From positions 189,001 through 253,000 of the forward strand of contig NZ_JAIWOU010000001.1 in the NCBI RefSeq assembly GCF_021295395.1: a stretch of DNA of 64,000 nucleotides, given 5' to 3'. The position numbers and the translations under genes were made by a program. Positions within the stretch are counted from its first letter, which is position 1; every line of letters starts with the position of its first letter. The notes beneath the pieces were generated by a model. That model did no database searches, was not told the origin of the DNA, and saw only the letters and a program-made list of their open reading frames with translations. Source of the stretch: Komagataeibacter sp. FNDCR2 (GTDB lineage: Bacteria > Pseudomonadota > Alphaproteobacteria > Acetobacterales > Acetobacteraceae). Positions 34,442 through 44,262 of this stretch are shown here, one piece after another.

Positions 34442-36331
34442 TCAGGGCAGCTTATCGAGCGGGACGGGATGCACTTTTTCTCCCTCTGACGTACGGCCCG
34501 GAAGATTTGTCCAGCCGTCACTGTTTTCTTCGAAATTCCTGTAAAGCTGGAGCCGGTGGCGGATATTGATCAGAATCGCATCCTGCTGGCCAGCACTCAT
34601 GGACATCCATTCCGCCGGGGTCAGTTGGGCAAGTTCGGAACGGTAGGGAAGCCCATCCAGATATTCCCCTAAAAGCGGGCCGATACGGTCAAGATGTGCC
34701 ATGTCCATGGCATTCGGGTCACGTGTGGAAGCGGCAAACACGGTCTGTAGCTTCTGGAAGAACTCCTGGGGAGCAAGTTTGCTTTGCTCACCGGCCTCCA
34801 GAATCCGCTGTAGGGACTGCGCAAGGGATGAAAGCTGGTCGCGAGTAAGAAGCACATTGATCTGGATGGCTTTTTTGCCACCTACAGGGTCAGTGCTGGT
34901 CGTATAGCCCTCCAGCATTACAGGCGCATGCGTGCCATTCTGGTCACCAAGCCACGCCAGTTTCATGGCCAGGCTGACAAGCTTGACCTTGTCATCTTCC
35001 GCGGGCTGTGACGAGTCATCATCCTTGTTCCCGGCTGTATCGCTGATGGTGTGCAGAAGCTGTTCCGATAGGGATTGCACCTGGGTCCGGAAGGCTTCTG
35101 GTGTGCCGCCCTTAACCCCGTAATAAAGGGATGTGCCGTTGAACTTCGAGAGTTGGATGTACTGGGCGTGCGCCTTGGAAGTATCATGTGTGCTGACCGC
35201 GGCAGGCGTCAGGAGATGAATGACAAAAAGCGCAATCCCCCTGTCTTCCACAAGCTGGCGGATCTCGGGAATATCCAGGCCGGTGATGCTGTTGGGATCA
35301 CTGCCTCCTCGCGCTCCGGCATCGGTAATGAGAACGATGTACCTGCCGCTCAGATCCTTCCACTCAATATCATCCAGCGCTGTCTTGATGCCTGCAATGG
35401 AATCTTCATCGAAACTGGCAGAGGAAACGCTGGCATCATGCATTGCGCTGATGGCGGGAAGAATGCTGTCCAGCGGCTGTGAAAAGTCCGGCCTGGCGTA
35501 CATCTTCGTCGCGTATTCGAGTTTCTGTGAATCCTTGAGGCTGTCACGATAGGCGACCAGCCCGAAGCGGAAATCCTTGGCGACATCGCTGTGGCCCACC
35601 GTATTTACGATCTGGCTGATTGCCGCGTGGGTCTGGTCGATATAGGGCTGCATGCTCTGGGTGGTATCAATAAGGAACACCAGTCCCCCCCGGAATGGCC
35701 TGGAGGACGGAGGGATCTGCCCCTTGGAGGCCTTGTCCGTCATGGTGCCGGACGCCACCTTTATCATGATCGGACCTTCCCCATCCTCATGTGCGGAGCG
35801 GGCTTCCAGAATAGGCATGAAGTAAGGCTGTTTCTGGAAATTGATGTAGTCTTCAGGCTCCATCGCCAGAACGGGGCCGGGATGCCCCTCCTGAACATGG
35901 GTAAGAAGCGTTTTTGCCTGTTCCGCCGGATCCGTGGCAGCCAGCAGGTGCTGTTCGTCCTGCGCATCCCTGAAGAACATGGCCCGGCTTCGGCCCGCCG
36001 GATTGGTGAAGATACCTATCAATGTATGGGTCCACGGCATGGTCTGGTTTTCATTCATCCAGCCGGAGGGTGTTCCCTGCACGTCCGGGCCGACCTGAAT
36101 CTTCCCATCCTGCCGGGCAAAAACATAATAGGGCGTAAAACCCGCCACTTCCGTGCCACCAGTCGCCCGCGCATCGGGCAGTAATGCTGCGTTGGGCCGC
36201 GTGAGAACCTGCTGGTAGAGATGCTTCTTGCCTGGAATAAGGAGCGGCGTAGCCAGGGCGCTTCCCATGAAGGAAATGCTGACCAGGGCAGTAGCCGCGA
36301 AATTAAGCAGCCGCATGGGTCCAATGCTCAT
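34442..36331 (-). CDS. exported vWA-domain protein resembling the PpkA C-terminal region
   Basis: The 629-aa product has a signal peptide (LLNFAATALVSISFMGSALA), so it should be periplasmic. A vWA domain begins near residue 215 with the MIDAS site LVFLIDTTQSMQPYID (D222-x-x-x-S) and contains DLSGRYIVLITDAGARGGSD. The DTT-SM-PYI form is like the periplasmic part of the type VI kinase PpkA, but no kinase domain is present. Its ATG overlaps the stop of the Sel1-repeat gene (ATGA). The C-terminal 200 residues are unassigned. Confidence 0.75.
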   Translation of the reverse strand: MSIGPMRLLNFAATALVSISFMGSALATPLLIPGKKHLYQQVLTRPNAALLPDARATGGTEVAGFTPYYVFARQDGKIQVGPDVQGTPSGWMNENQTMPWTHTLIGIFTNPAGRSRAMFFRDAQDEQHLLAATDPAEQAKTLLTHVQEGHPGPVLAMEPEDYINFQKQPYFMPILEARSAHEDGEGPIMIKVASGTMTDKASKGQIPPSSRPFRGGLVFLIDTTQSMQPYIDQTHAAISQIVNTVGHSDVAKDFRFGLVAYRDSLKDSQKLEYATKMYARPDFSQPLDSILPAISAMHDASVSSASFDEDSIAGIKTALDDIEWKDLSGRYIVLITDAGARGGSDPNSITGLDIPEIRQLVEDRGIALFVIHLLTPAAVSTHDTSKAHAQYIQLSKFNGTSLYYGVKGGTPEAFRTQVQSLSEQLLHTISDTAGNKDDDSSQPAEDDKVKLVSLAMKLAWLGDQNGTHAPVMLEGYTTSTDPVGGKKAIQINVLLTRDQLSSLAQSLQRILEAGEQSKLAPQEFFQKLQTVFAASTRDPNAMDMAHLDRIGPLLGEYLDGLPYRSELAQLTPAEWMSMSAGQQDAILINIRHRLQLYRNFEENSDGWTNLPGRTSEGEKVHPVPLDKLP

Positions 36332-37443
36332 TTAAAATAGCTTTCCAGAGTTAGGGCGGCATCACTGTCGCCATCATCCGCACGCTGCTTCAGGCTGGCC
36401 TGAAGCCTGGCCCGGTCAGCATTGATGGACGTGTCACCTGCCTTGGCCGCCTGCTGGTAATAGCGTGCCGCCTCCTGTTCATCCGCAGCCGGGATGGGGC
36501 CGCCAGCCTTGAAGTAAGCAGGGTCGTACAGGCGGCCAAGATTTTCCATGGACTGCGTATCCCCCCGGTCAGCAGCCGCTTCCATCAGGCGCAGGCCGTC
36601 ATCGGGTTTCCCGCTGGCAAGACGCCGCTCTCCTTCCGCGCCAATGGCAGGCGCGTCCGGAGCCTGCCGTACCACCTCTGGCAGGGAAAGGGTGGCAAGA
36701 CTGATTGCGCTCTTTCCCGCATTGCCCGAACCGATGGCGGCGGATGCGGGCATATTGCTGGCAGCATGCTGCGTGCTGGCGGGCAGGGATACATCAGATA
36801 GCTCATGCGGGGCAGTGTGGGTCGCTGGAATCGGGATATGTGGGCTCGGGAATACGAAACGCCATATCAGCATCACGATCAGTGCCAGAAGCACAAGCCC
36901 CCCGACCACTGCGGAAATCACGAATGACTTCTTCCTTCCCTGAAATACTGAAAAAGATCGGGAGGGGCCAGATGACGGTAGCCCCTGGGGACGCGTCGGT
37001 TTCCTGGATGGCTCGGTTGGGGGGGGCGAGGAGGGGGGAGCCTGTTGTGATGATGGGGGTACAGGGGGTGCTTTGGGCGGCAAGGTCAGTTTATCTGTAT
37101 CGGGAAGTGCCCCCTTGAGACGCCCTGGGGTCTGGGGGGCGTCATCCCCTGTCACGCCGATACGGTCAGCCCCGGTATTGATGAAGGCTGGCAGTCTGGG
37201 CCATTCAACCTGCCCCTCCAGCCCGGCTGCGCTGACTTCCACTTCCGTTCCGGCATCGATCGTCAGCGCCTGTTCACGGGCTACATGAACCGATACGTGG
37301 TCCCCCTGTTTCCATGTTCGACAGCCTTCAAAGGGCTTGCCGTCAATCGTAAGGGTAACGGGCGAAGGGGGAGGGGGCCCATTGGTGGGGAAAGAGAGGG
37401 TGACGCCTTCCGGAGTTGCGGTTGCTGTAATTAAGGAACTCAT
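36328..37443 (-). CDS. single-pass membrane protein with Sel1-like repeats
   Basis: The 371-aa protein has a ~120-residue N-terminal domain of unknown type, a proline-rich linker (PPKAPPVPPSSQQAPPSSPP), a transmembrane helix near 174-196, and C-terminal Sel1/TPR-like repeats (GLRLMEAAADRGDTQSMENL, then EAARYYQQAAKAGDTSINAD). It follows the SrfC-like gene by 7 bases and overlaps the vWA gene. A 57-base piece just after its membrane helix is duplicated at 1896-1952. It may connect a cytoplasmic SrfB/SrfC complex with the periplasmic vWA protein; this is inference. Confidence 0.65.
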   Translation of the reverse strand: MSSLITATATPEGVTLSFPTNGPPPPSPVTLTIDGKPFEGCRTWKQGDHVSVHVAREQALTIDAGTEVEVSAAGLEGQVEWPRLPAFINTGADRIGVTGDDAPQTPGRLKGALPDTDKLTLPPKAPPVPPSSQQAPPSSPPPTEPSRKPTRPQGLPSSGPSRSFSVFQGRKKSFVISAVVGGLVLLALIVMLIWRFVFPSPHIPIPATHTAPHELSDVSLPASTQHAASNMPASAAIGSGNAGKSAISLATLSLPEVVRQAPDAPAIGAEGERRLASGKPDDGLRLMEAAADRGDTQSMENLGRLYDPAYFKAGGPIPAADEQEAARYYQQAAKAGDTSINADRARLQASLKQRADDGDSDAALTLESYFK

Positions 37444-37450
37444 GCGTCAC

Positions 37451-40075
37451 TCATTGTGTGTTTGAAGAAAAGGTCGTCAGACGGGATGGGTGGGTTGTGC
37501 TTATCCGGGCATATTCGCCAAGAATTTTTCCCAGAGATTCATTGGCGACAGGATCAAAGGAAGGCCCCAGTTCCCTGAACCGTTCAATCAACGCCACGCA
37601 CCATTCCATTAGCCACTCTTCCCCACTGTCACGATCATCGTGGATATCGGGGTAGCGACCGGGTTCGGGGGGAGCGGTAAATATGGGTTGGGCCGTCAGG
37701 GGATTTTTGGGGCGTCCGTCATCTGGCGCGCCAGCGGGCAGCAGCGGAAAGCCCATGCAGGTGACGAAACGCCCCAGCATTTCGGCACAGATGATAGCCG
37801 CCTTGTCACCGCGCTGGATGAGAGGACTTTCATGACTGCACTGCTCTCGCAGTTTAGCGGCCAGATGGTCGGCAAACGCACCTTTTTCCCGCAATCGCCA
37901 GAGTTGTTGCAAAAACGGCTTCAACGTTTCAGGAGAAAGTGAAAAATAGGCCCGCTCCGTTTTTCCTTCCTTGCTGTCGGCCAGCAGGGTATCGAGGGTC
38001 TGTGTGTGCCAGTAATCGAGAATGCGGGCGGCAAAACGGTCGAAACGGTCCCCGCCCATGGTATTGGCCGGGGGGATGACCTGATCAGGAGGAGACGACT
38101 CTTCATCGCCAAACAGTGAGGCCAGAAAGGTTGCCTCCTTATCCTGGTTCTGTTGGGCAGGAGCCTTCGTTGCCGAGGTTTCACTGTTGAATAAGCGCCA
38201 TTCGGCGGCCAGACCGGAAGTATCGGGAACAAGACGTTCCAGAAAACGTCCATAGCGCCCCTGTTGCTGCATGGGACGCAGCGATTGCACGGTGAATGCC
38301 TTTGCTTCCTCGCGGGCCTTTCTGTCCTCATCCGTCGTGGAGGGATCATGATAGAAAGATGAGGCCAGCGTACGCGCCTTCAGAAGGCATCCGTCAAGGG
38401 CTGCATTTACCTGCATCTCCTTGGTGCCGTTGGTGCTGAGACGTTGCAGTTTCTGGACCAGATAGGTAATGCCGCCGTCATTCGGGGTCATGACAGCGTC
38501 AAAGGCTTCATCAGGATTATGGATATACTTGCGCACTTTCTCGCTGCGCGCATGCGCCGCGCGCATGGCATCAATGCGGCCAGCCAGGCTTTCCACATAT
38601 TCACCTGGAATTTCCAGGCCTTCCGCATCCTTTCGGTAGGCCCTTCCAAAGCGGGGAGCACGCAACCAGAAAGTGTTGTCAAAGGAATGCCCCGGTTTCC
38701 ATGTCTTGAGCCACCCTGAATCCCCGAAGGGTTTCACCATGGAGGCTTCAAGACGCCTGTCCCAGCGCGAGGTGGAATCCGGGGCGTGTCCATCTCCTTC
38801 AGCCAGACTTGAATCGAATTTTGTCAGGATGAAGAACAGGGCATCATCCTTCGCCTGGCGCTCGGCGGGGGTTGCGCCAATCGTATGATCGACCCAATCC
38901 TCGATCATGGTCGGAAGGGTTTTGACTTCCTGATTGCTTGGACCAACACATAGGAGCGTGGCAGTAACTTCCATATTGTCCTGATAGCGCTGGAACAGAT
39001 AATCTACCTTGCCACGCAGGAAAAGATGCCCTTCCTTTCCCCGCGCATCTTCGAGATCACGATAGATTTCACGTGACCGCGCCCCGGGAAAGTCCAGAAG
39101 ATCGGTATTGGCCTGAAATTGCCACCGTGGTTCCGTGAGCGGAATACTCAGTTCCGCTACCAGGGCGGCACCTACAGGGCGGGAGATGGAAGTGGATTTG
39201 CCGTCCGGTGTCACCACCCGCAGTCTTCCGCCCGGACTGCTGAGAACGGCTACATTAAGGATACTGTCCGAGGAAGGAAGCAGGGCATCAATGCCACAGA
39301 AAGCAACATCCGGTGCCCCCAACTGTTCGAGAGCCCCCAGAAGTTCACGGACATAACTGGTGAGCGAAGAGCTTTTTCTCCACAGCGGGGAGAGGGCCTG
39401 AACCAGACCGCGAAGGGAAAGGCGGGGTGCGTTCTTTCTCAGCCAATCCCAGTAATCAGGTTGTTTGAATGGCACAAACTGGGCATTTGAGGCAAATTTC
39501 TCACGGAAATATTCCTCCAGTTCTTCAATATCATTAATATCCAGAAGCCCGGCTTCCGTATCCGGTTCAAGAAGCGCCAGGGCCGGCATGATTTCTTTTT
39601 CAAGATCCTGATGGTCTTCCTTGAGGTCAAAATCAGAAAAAAAAGCATTGCCGATAATAAGCACCACATCAGCGGGTGACAGGAACTGTATTGGTATTGG
39701 CGCGGACGGGTCGGATGATTCTGGCAGGGAGCGGGTGGTGAAGCGGGATACGAGGCCGGAGGATTCTCCCTCGTTCTGGGGGTTCAGCCCATCCGCCCCG
39801 ATAAAGCCAACAGGCTTCTCTCCCGGCCAGGTGACCATGAATTCACCCTTTTCAGGTGCGGAAAGCTCCCCCATTAGATAGGATTTACCGGCTTGGGAGG
39901 CCCCATAGACGGCAAATGCCTGCGGGCGGTCAGCGGTGCGGGCCAACCGCTGTGCCTGGCGTGCGCAGGCACGCATCTCGCGGGCAGCTTCTTCAGGGCC
40001 ATTTGCTTCGAGCCACGCCGTTGCCTGAAATGTCGCATCCCTGAAATGGTTGGCTTTTTCGGAAAGACTACTCAC
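37451..40075 (-). CDS. SrfC-like P-loop GTPase
   Basis: The 874-aa protein carries nucleotide-binding motifs in GTPase order. Walker A GASQAGKS is at 58-65, a G3-like LLDFPGARS follows around residue 325, and a G4-like FFILTKFDSSL around 420. A long helical C-terminal half follows. Size, motif spacing and position directly after an SrfB-like gene match the 'virulence factor SrfC' family. The start is GTG with AGGGA upstream. Known SrfABC proteins are regulated with Salmonella virulence genes, but their biochemistry is poorly known. A dynamin-like action is only a hypothesis. Confidence 0.75.
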   Translation of the reverse strand: MSSLSEKANHFRDATFQATAWLEANGPEEAAREMRACARQAQRLARTADRPQAFAVYGASQAGKSYLMGELSAPEKGEFMVTWPGEKPVGFIGADGLNPQNEGESSGLVSRFTTRSLPESSDPSAPIPIQFLSPADVVLIIGNAFFSDFDLKEDHQDLEKEIMPALALLEPDTEAGLLDINDIEELEEYFREKFASNAQFVPFKQPDYWDWLRKNAPRLSLRGLVQALSPLWRKSSSLTSYVRELLGALEQLGAPDVAFCGIDALLPSSDSILNVAVLSSPGGRLRVVTPDGKSTSISRPVGAALVAELSIPLTEPRWQFQANTDLLDFPGARSREIYRDLEDARGKEGHLFLRGKVDYLFQRYQDNMEVTATLLCVGPSNQEVKTLPTMIEDWVDHTIGATPAERQAKDDALFFILTKFDSSLAEGDGHAPDSTSRWDRRLEASMVKPFGDSGWLKTWKPGHSFDNTFWLRAPRFGRAYRKDAEGLEIPGEYVESLAGRIDAMRAAHARSEKVRKYIHNPDEAFDAVMTPNDGGITYLVQKLQRLSTNGTKEMQVNAALDGCLLKARTLASSFYHDPSTTDEDRKAREEAKAFTVQSLRPMQQQGRYGRFLERLVPDTSGLAAEWRLFNSETSATKAPAQQNQDKEATFLASLFGDEESSPPDQVIPPANTMGGDRFDRFAARILDYWHTQTLDTLLADSKEGKTERAYFSLSPETLKPFLQQLWRLREKGAFADHLAAKLREQCSHESPLIQRGDKAAIICAEMLGRFVTCMGFPLLPAGAPDDGRPKNPLTAQPIFTAPPEPGRYPDIHDDRDSGEEWLMEWCVALIERFRELGPSFDPVANESLGKILGEYARISTTHPSRLTTFSSNTQ

Positions 40076-40113
40076 ACTCTATATCCCTGTTCTCTTTCGA
40101 ATAGTACCAGCGA

Positions 40114-43100
40114 TCAGTCGAGAGCCAGACAGCCTGTGTCCCGCCAATGCCCTTTTGGCTCAAGCGTGGTCATGAGCTGGATTTCCAGAATATCGCGTAA
40201 ATCGCCCTGATATTCTTCCCCCGTGGAGGATCTCAGCTTGCGCAGGACCAGATCCTCCTGTCGCAGGTTATCCGCTTTTCGCCGTTCAAGTGCATCCAGG
40301 GGATTTCGGGCCGCCAGATCATCCGCAACCTGGCGGGTCGTCTCCTGCTCCACAGTGAGGACATAGGGCGGGAACAGCCCCCGGCGTTTAAGTGTTTCCA
40401 ACCCATTTTCGCGGAATCTGATGCGATAGAGCGGTGTCGCCGTCCATGAAGGCGTGGGCAACTGGCGCCACCCCAGATGGACTTCGTTTTCGAAATTAGG
40501 GAGTTCTATGACTGCTTTCCGCTCCCCATCCGCAGTGGGGGGGAAAGGGGTTTCCAGATCAAGGGGTTCGTTATTCAGTGCTTCGGCCACGGTGCCTGCA
40601 CGCGCCTGCATGACCCCGATATAGTTGACCGTGGATTTCATTTTCAGTTCTTCCGTGCGCAGCGTGAAGTTCAGAAGCCGCTTCTGGCCCGCTAGTTTCC
40701 AGATGGCCGCTCCGGAGACCACGGTGGTTTTCGGGTCGCTGATCTTCTGGCGCGCATCGGAGAAGGGATAGGAAGGGCTGATGGTATAGTCATGCATGCG
40801 AATGATACGTTGGGGCATTACAGGAAACTGGCCCGTAATGATATCACTCACATGGCGGAGCTTTGAAGGGCGACCGGAAAGCAGCATTACGTCACACCCA
40901 TAGGCGCGAATGGCAGCCGAGAATTGCTTCAGGGTCTCGCCCAGGGTGCTCTGGATGCACTTTTCCACTTCCAGTGTATCAACCGTGACAGTGATATCGC
41001 GCAGATCAAATGCCTCTGGCTGTTTTTCCGTATCATTTCCAGTCGGTATTGATGGAGGATTAAGGAAGTTTTCCATCCCGGTCGCAGGCATGGCCGAAAA
41101 ATCCGCATAATGTTTACGCAGGATTTTGCGCAGGAAATCCGCGCAGCGGGTCCATTGCATGTCATACGTGGCGGAGACGGGAAGACTTTCCGTCTGGCGC
41201 AGTGTAAAGTGGCCTATAATGCCCGTCTCATAAGGCGCAATATCTTCATAGAGTTCCAGCACCTTCAGGCCCGCCGGTTCAAGAAGGATGGAAACAAGCA
41301 GATGGCGTACGGCCTCATCCCGTACATCTTCACAACTGGTCCTGAACAGGGTACGCAGGAGGATGTCGGGCTCTGGTACGCCAGCACGCGCCAGGGCTGG
41401 TGCGATGGCCTGCTTGAGAACAATGTCCGCCGTTACTTTTTCCAGAAGGTTGTCTCCCGCAAGCTGGAAGCTTTCACGGAAGTTCTGCGTGGGGGTCAGT
41501 GCATCGCTTTCCTCGCGGGCATAGGTGGCCACCATCATATCCGTTGTGCCGCCGCCAATGTCCAGGCTGGCAATACGAATGGTATCTTTTTTCGTGGTGC
41601 GGCTTGTCTGGGTATCCGTGGTTTCACGCGGATACCCATAAAGTTGAAAGAACTCCTTTACGTTACCACCCAGACGGCTGACAATTTCATTTTCCAGCCA
41701 CACAAGCTGTGTTGCCGTTGCCTCATCCAGGTCACACTCGACTTTTGGAGAACTGCACAGGTCATGTATGGACGCGGGTGCGTTTTTCTTCCAGCCGGCC
41801 TCTTTCCACAGCCTGTTCTGCCCGGCCTGCTGCCAGGCAAAGCAGATGCCTGTCTTGATACGTTCAAGGAGAATCCGACGCTCGGCCAGCGCCATGCCTG
41901 GCGGCACCGTAAGGACCACCGAGCGTAGATGACGGGCCGTACCTTCCAGACCGCGTTTTGCCCGCTGGTTCGGGTCATTCATGAAGCGTATGGCATGCAG
42001 GACAAGTTCCTCAACCATGAGCACGAAAAGCTGGCTGCGGGAGAGAATGCATTGCCCCGCCGATTTGGCGCCTTTCTCTTCAAAATCGTCGTGATCGTAG
42101 CTCAGGACATGGGGCAGGTCGTCAATATCCCAGCTTTCAGCCAATGTATCGGGTTCGGTGAGAATTTCCCTGAGCGGCTTGCGGAAGCGGCCTGTTACCG
42201 GCTGTTCGTCCGGTGGCGTGTTGCAATCGTCTGTCGTGTTGAAATACCAGCCATTCATCCACGGTTCACGCGACCACAGGTAACGTTTGGGCGTGGCCAG
42301 CCCGGAGCCTCCTTCCGTGCCGCGTTTACTGGTCAGCATGCGTTCAGCCTGCTGGCCCACGCGCACCTGTCCCGGCCAGTAAAAGGCTGCTGACCGCCCC
42401 GACCCACGTGAACGATGGTCAAGGCCGAAAGAAGCTTTTCCAAACTCCACCCGGCTGGGAAAAATACCCTTGTAGTTGCATGATGGGCGAGCCAGATCCC
42501 GCAATTCCAGAAGACTGCAGTTTTCAAGACCGTTGCTGCCAATGGTGGCGTTGTCTGGCATCTGTTCGATCATTACGCCACAGGAGCGGAAATTCCCTAG
42601 GTCCAGTACGAGATCAACTTCAATGGGTGGCGATCTGTCGAGCTTGATAAATCTGACTTTGGGCAGGCTAATGACCCGGGAAAGAGCCTGTGCAAAAGCA
42701 AGCCAGATAACATCAGGTTCAAATTTCTTTTTTTCCTGTTCCTCATCAGTCAGATCGGGCTGGTATGCATTTTGCTTCCTGCGGCTGTGTGCAATCCGGG
42801 TCAGTTCTCCCATCCACTCCCTGACCCAGAAATTTTCCGTCAGCCAGTTACGGAGTGTGCCGGGATCATCGGGCATCCCGAAGGCTACATCGTCACGGAC
42901 ATCAGTGAGGGTGGGCATCATGCGCCCTTCTTCACTGCGCGAAGCGCCAGATGATTCGGTCAGGTCAATATCGGTGTCAAAAGCCAGTTCGAGGCAATAA
43001 TCCGTGTTGCTGTCGTTTACCCGCAAGCATCCACGCACCCAGTTGGAAGGATAGTTGTGAAATTCGGTGCGCCCGTCATTTTCCCAATGGGCGAGCCATG

Positions 43101-43443
43101 GCAGGGGAATCCACTGGTCAGGAAGTGTTTCCAGAATTTCCTTGTGCGAAACCGTTATGATCTGGCCGGATGGGATGCCTCCCCTGCAGGGGGCTGTTTT
43201 CCGTTCATTCTGGCCTGGTTTTCCCTTGGCAGGCTCATGCCATACCCAGAATTCCCGGCGGTCTATCTCGGCTCTTTCCAGGGGAATGAGTTTGGTGACT
43301 TTACGCTCTTCGGTACTTTCTTCCTGGTCAGGGCAAACCCAGAAGTTGCACTCACTCAGTGCCGATTTGAACTTCCCTGCATCAAGGGGGATGGTGTGGA
43401 ATTGTATAAGACTGCCGGGAACGAGCGAAATGGTTTCATTCAA
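40114..43443 (-). CDS. SrfB-like protein with actin/HSP70-type ATPase fold
   Basis: The 1109-aa protein has two signatures of the actin/HSP70 superfamily: VDLVLDLGNFRSCGV near 276-290 (phosphate-1-like) and IASLDIGGGTTDMMV at 624-638 (phosphate-2). An adenosine-loop-like VMLLSGRPSKLRHV follows near residue 870. Length and motifs fit the 'virulence factor SrfB' family. The start is TTG at 43443 with GGAG 8 bases upstream. Its stop is 38 bases before the SrfC-like start. It probably couples ATP binding to assembly of the SrfC-like GTPase, but no activity has been shown for this family to my knowledge. Confidence 0.75.
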   Translation of the reverse strand: MNETISLVPGSLIQFHTIPLDAGKFKSALSECNFWVCPDQEESTEERKVTKLIPLERAEIDRREFWVWHEPAKGKPGQNERKTAPCRGGIPSGQIITVSHKEILETLPDQWIPLPWLAHWENDGRTEFHNYPSNWVRGCLRVNDSNTDYCLELAFDTDIDLTESSGASRSEEGRMMPTLTDVRDDVAFGMPDDPGTLRNWLTENFWVREWMGELTRIAHSRRKQNAYQPDLTDEEQEKKKFEPDVIWLAFAQALSRVISLPKVRFIKLDRSPPIEVDLVLDLGNFRSCGVMIEQMPDNATIGSNGLENCSLLELRDLARPSCNYKGIFPSRVEFGKASFGLDHRSRGSGRSAAFYWPGQVRVGQQAERMLTSKRGTEGGSGLATPKRYLWSREPWMNGWYFNTTDDCNTPPDEQPVTGRFRKPLREILTEPDTLAESWDIDDLPHVLSYDHDDFEEKGAKSAGQCILSRSQLFVLMVEELVLHAIRFMNDPNQRAKRGLEGTARHLRSVVLTVPPGMALAERRILLERIKTGICFAWQQAGQNRLWKEAGWKKNAPASIHDLCSSPKVECDLDEATATQLVWLENEIVSRLGGNVKEFFQLYGYPRETTDTQTSRTTKKDTIRIASLDIGGGTTDMMVATYAREESDALTPTQNFRESFQLAGDNLLEKVTADIVLKQAIAPALARAGVPEPDILLRTLFRTSCEDVRDEAVRHLLVSILLEPAGLKVLELYEDIAPYETGIIGHFTLRQTESLPVSATYDMQWTRCADFLRKILRKHYADFSAMPATGMENFLNPPSIPTGNDTEKQPEAFDLRDITVTVDTLEVEKCIQSTLGETLKQFSAAIRAYGCDVMLLSGRPSKLRHVSDIITGQFPVMPQRIIRMHDYTISPSYPFSDARQKISDPKTTVVSGAAIWKLAGQKRLLNFTLRTEELKMKSTVNYIGVMQARAGTVAEALNNEPLDLETPFPPTADGERKAVIELPNFENEVHLGWRQLPTPSWTATPLYRIRFRENGLETLKRRGLFPPYVLTVEQETTRQVADDLAARNPLDALERRKADNLRQEDLVLRKLRSSTGEEYQGDLRDILEIQLMTTLEPKGHWRDTGCLALD

Positions 43444-43572
43444 TTTAATAATCTCCGGCAGCTTGTCTGGTGGAGTAGTTCTGCCATGGGAAGAGGTAGA
43501 CGGAACCGGTATACAGAACCCAACACCTTAAGGAAATGCTGGTAAATGGAGTAGTTTCCACTTTGGATAGTG

Positions 43573-44217
43573 TCAACTCTTCCCCTTTTTCGGCCCACCT
43601 TCGTCTGCGGGATCGGTCTGCGGCGGGAGGGAGGGAAGCACAAAAAATCCTGCTTCCTGGGGTGGCCCTGCCGCGACCGTACCGCTTTTTGCATACAGGA
43701 CTACACCGTTACAGGCGGCTACCAGGCAGGTTACTGTGTAAGAATACGATACTGGCTGGTCTCCCCGACCATAAATGCCAACCCTGACCTGGTAGCGCCC
43801 CGCCATGTTGAGTGCGGGTTTTCCCCCCGCCATCCCGCCCGAGAGCCGGAGGTCATTGGGACGATAGGGTTGGCCAGGTAGCCAGTCCGGCAGGAAGATC
43901 GTCGTGCTGTGGCCGAGAAGCTCGCTGTAACCCAGAAGAGGCGCGCTTCCCTGGGTCCCGACGATACGCGAACCGTCGGGACGTTCAATCAGGAAATCCA
44001 TGGGAGTAGATGTCTGGGGCAGCGCCTCGAAGATGGCTACGGGTTGGGCCAATTGCCGGGGCGGGGGCGTAACGGCGCATGCAGGGGGACTCAGCGCCGC
44101 GTGGCCGATGATCGTGACCATCAGCAATCCCAGTCCGCTGCCTGCCAGTGCGGTGGATAGCAGGGCGGGGGCATGGTACAGCCGGGGAGAAGAAGAGTAT
44201 TTCACGGATGTAGGCAT
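43573..44217 (-). CDS. single-pass membrane protein with diverged DUF2135-like domain
   Basis: The 214-aa product has an N-terminal anchor (ALLSTALAGSGLGLLMVTII) like that of the next gene upstream. A ~120-residue exported domain contains ERPDGSRIVGTQ and MAGRYQVRVGIYGRGDQPVS. These line up with the beta-strands of the DUF2135-like domains in the two following proteins, but the acidic DLDLHV motif is lost. ATG 44217 is chosen; the frame is open to 44241. A 129-base gap separates it from SrfB. Confidence 0.55.
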   Translation of the reverse strand: MPTSVKYSSSPRLYHAPALLSTALAGSGLGLLMVTIIGHAALSPPACAVTPPPRQLAQPVAIFEALPQTSTPMDFLIERPDGSRIVGTQGSAPLLGYSELLGHSTTIFLPDWLPGQPYRPNDLRLSGGMAGGKPALNMAGRYQVRVGIYGRGDQPVSYSYTVTCLVAACNGVVLYAKSGTVAAGPPQEAGFFVLPSLPPQTDPADEGGPKKGKS

Positions 44218-44262
44218 CTGCTTCTCTCGGAAAGGTGGCAAATTTTCATCTCACGATGGGGG

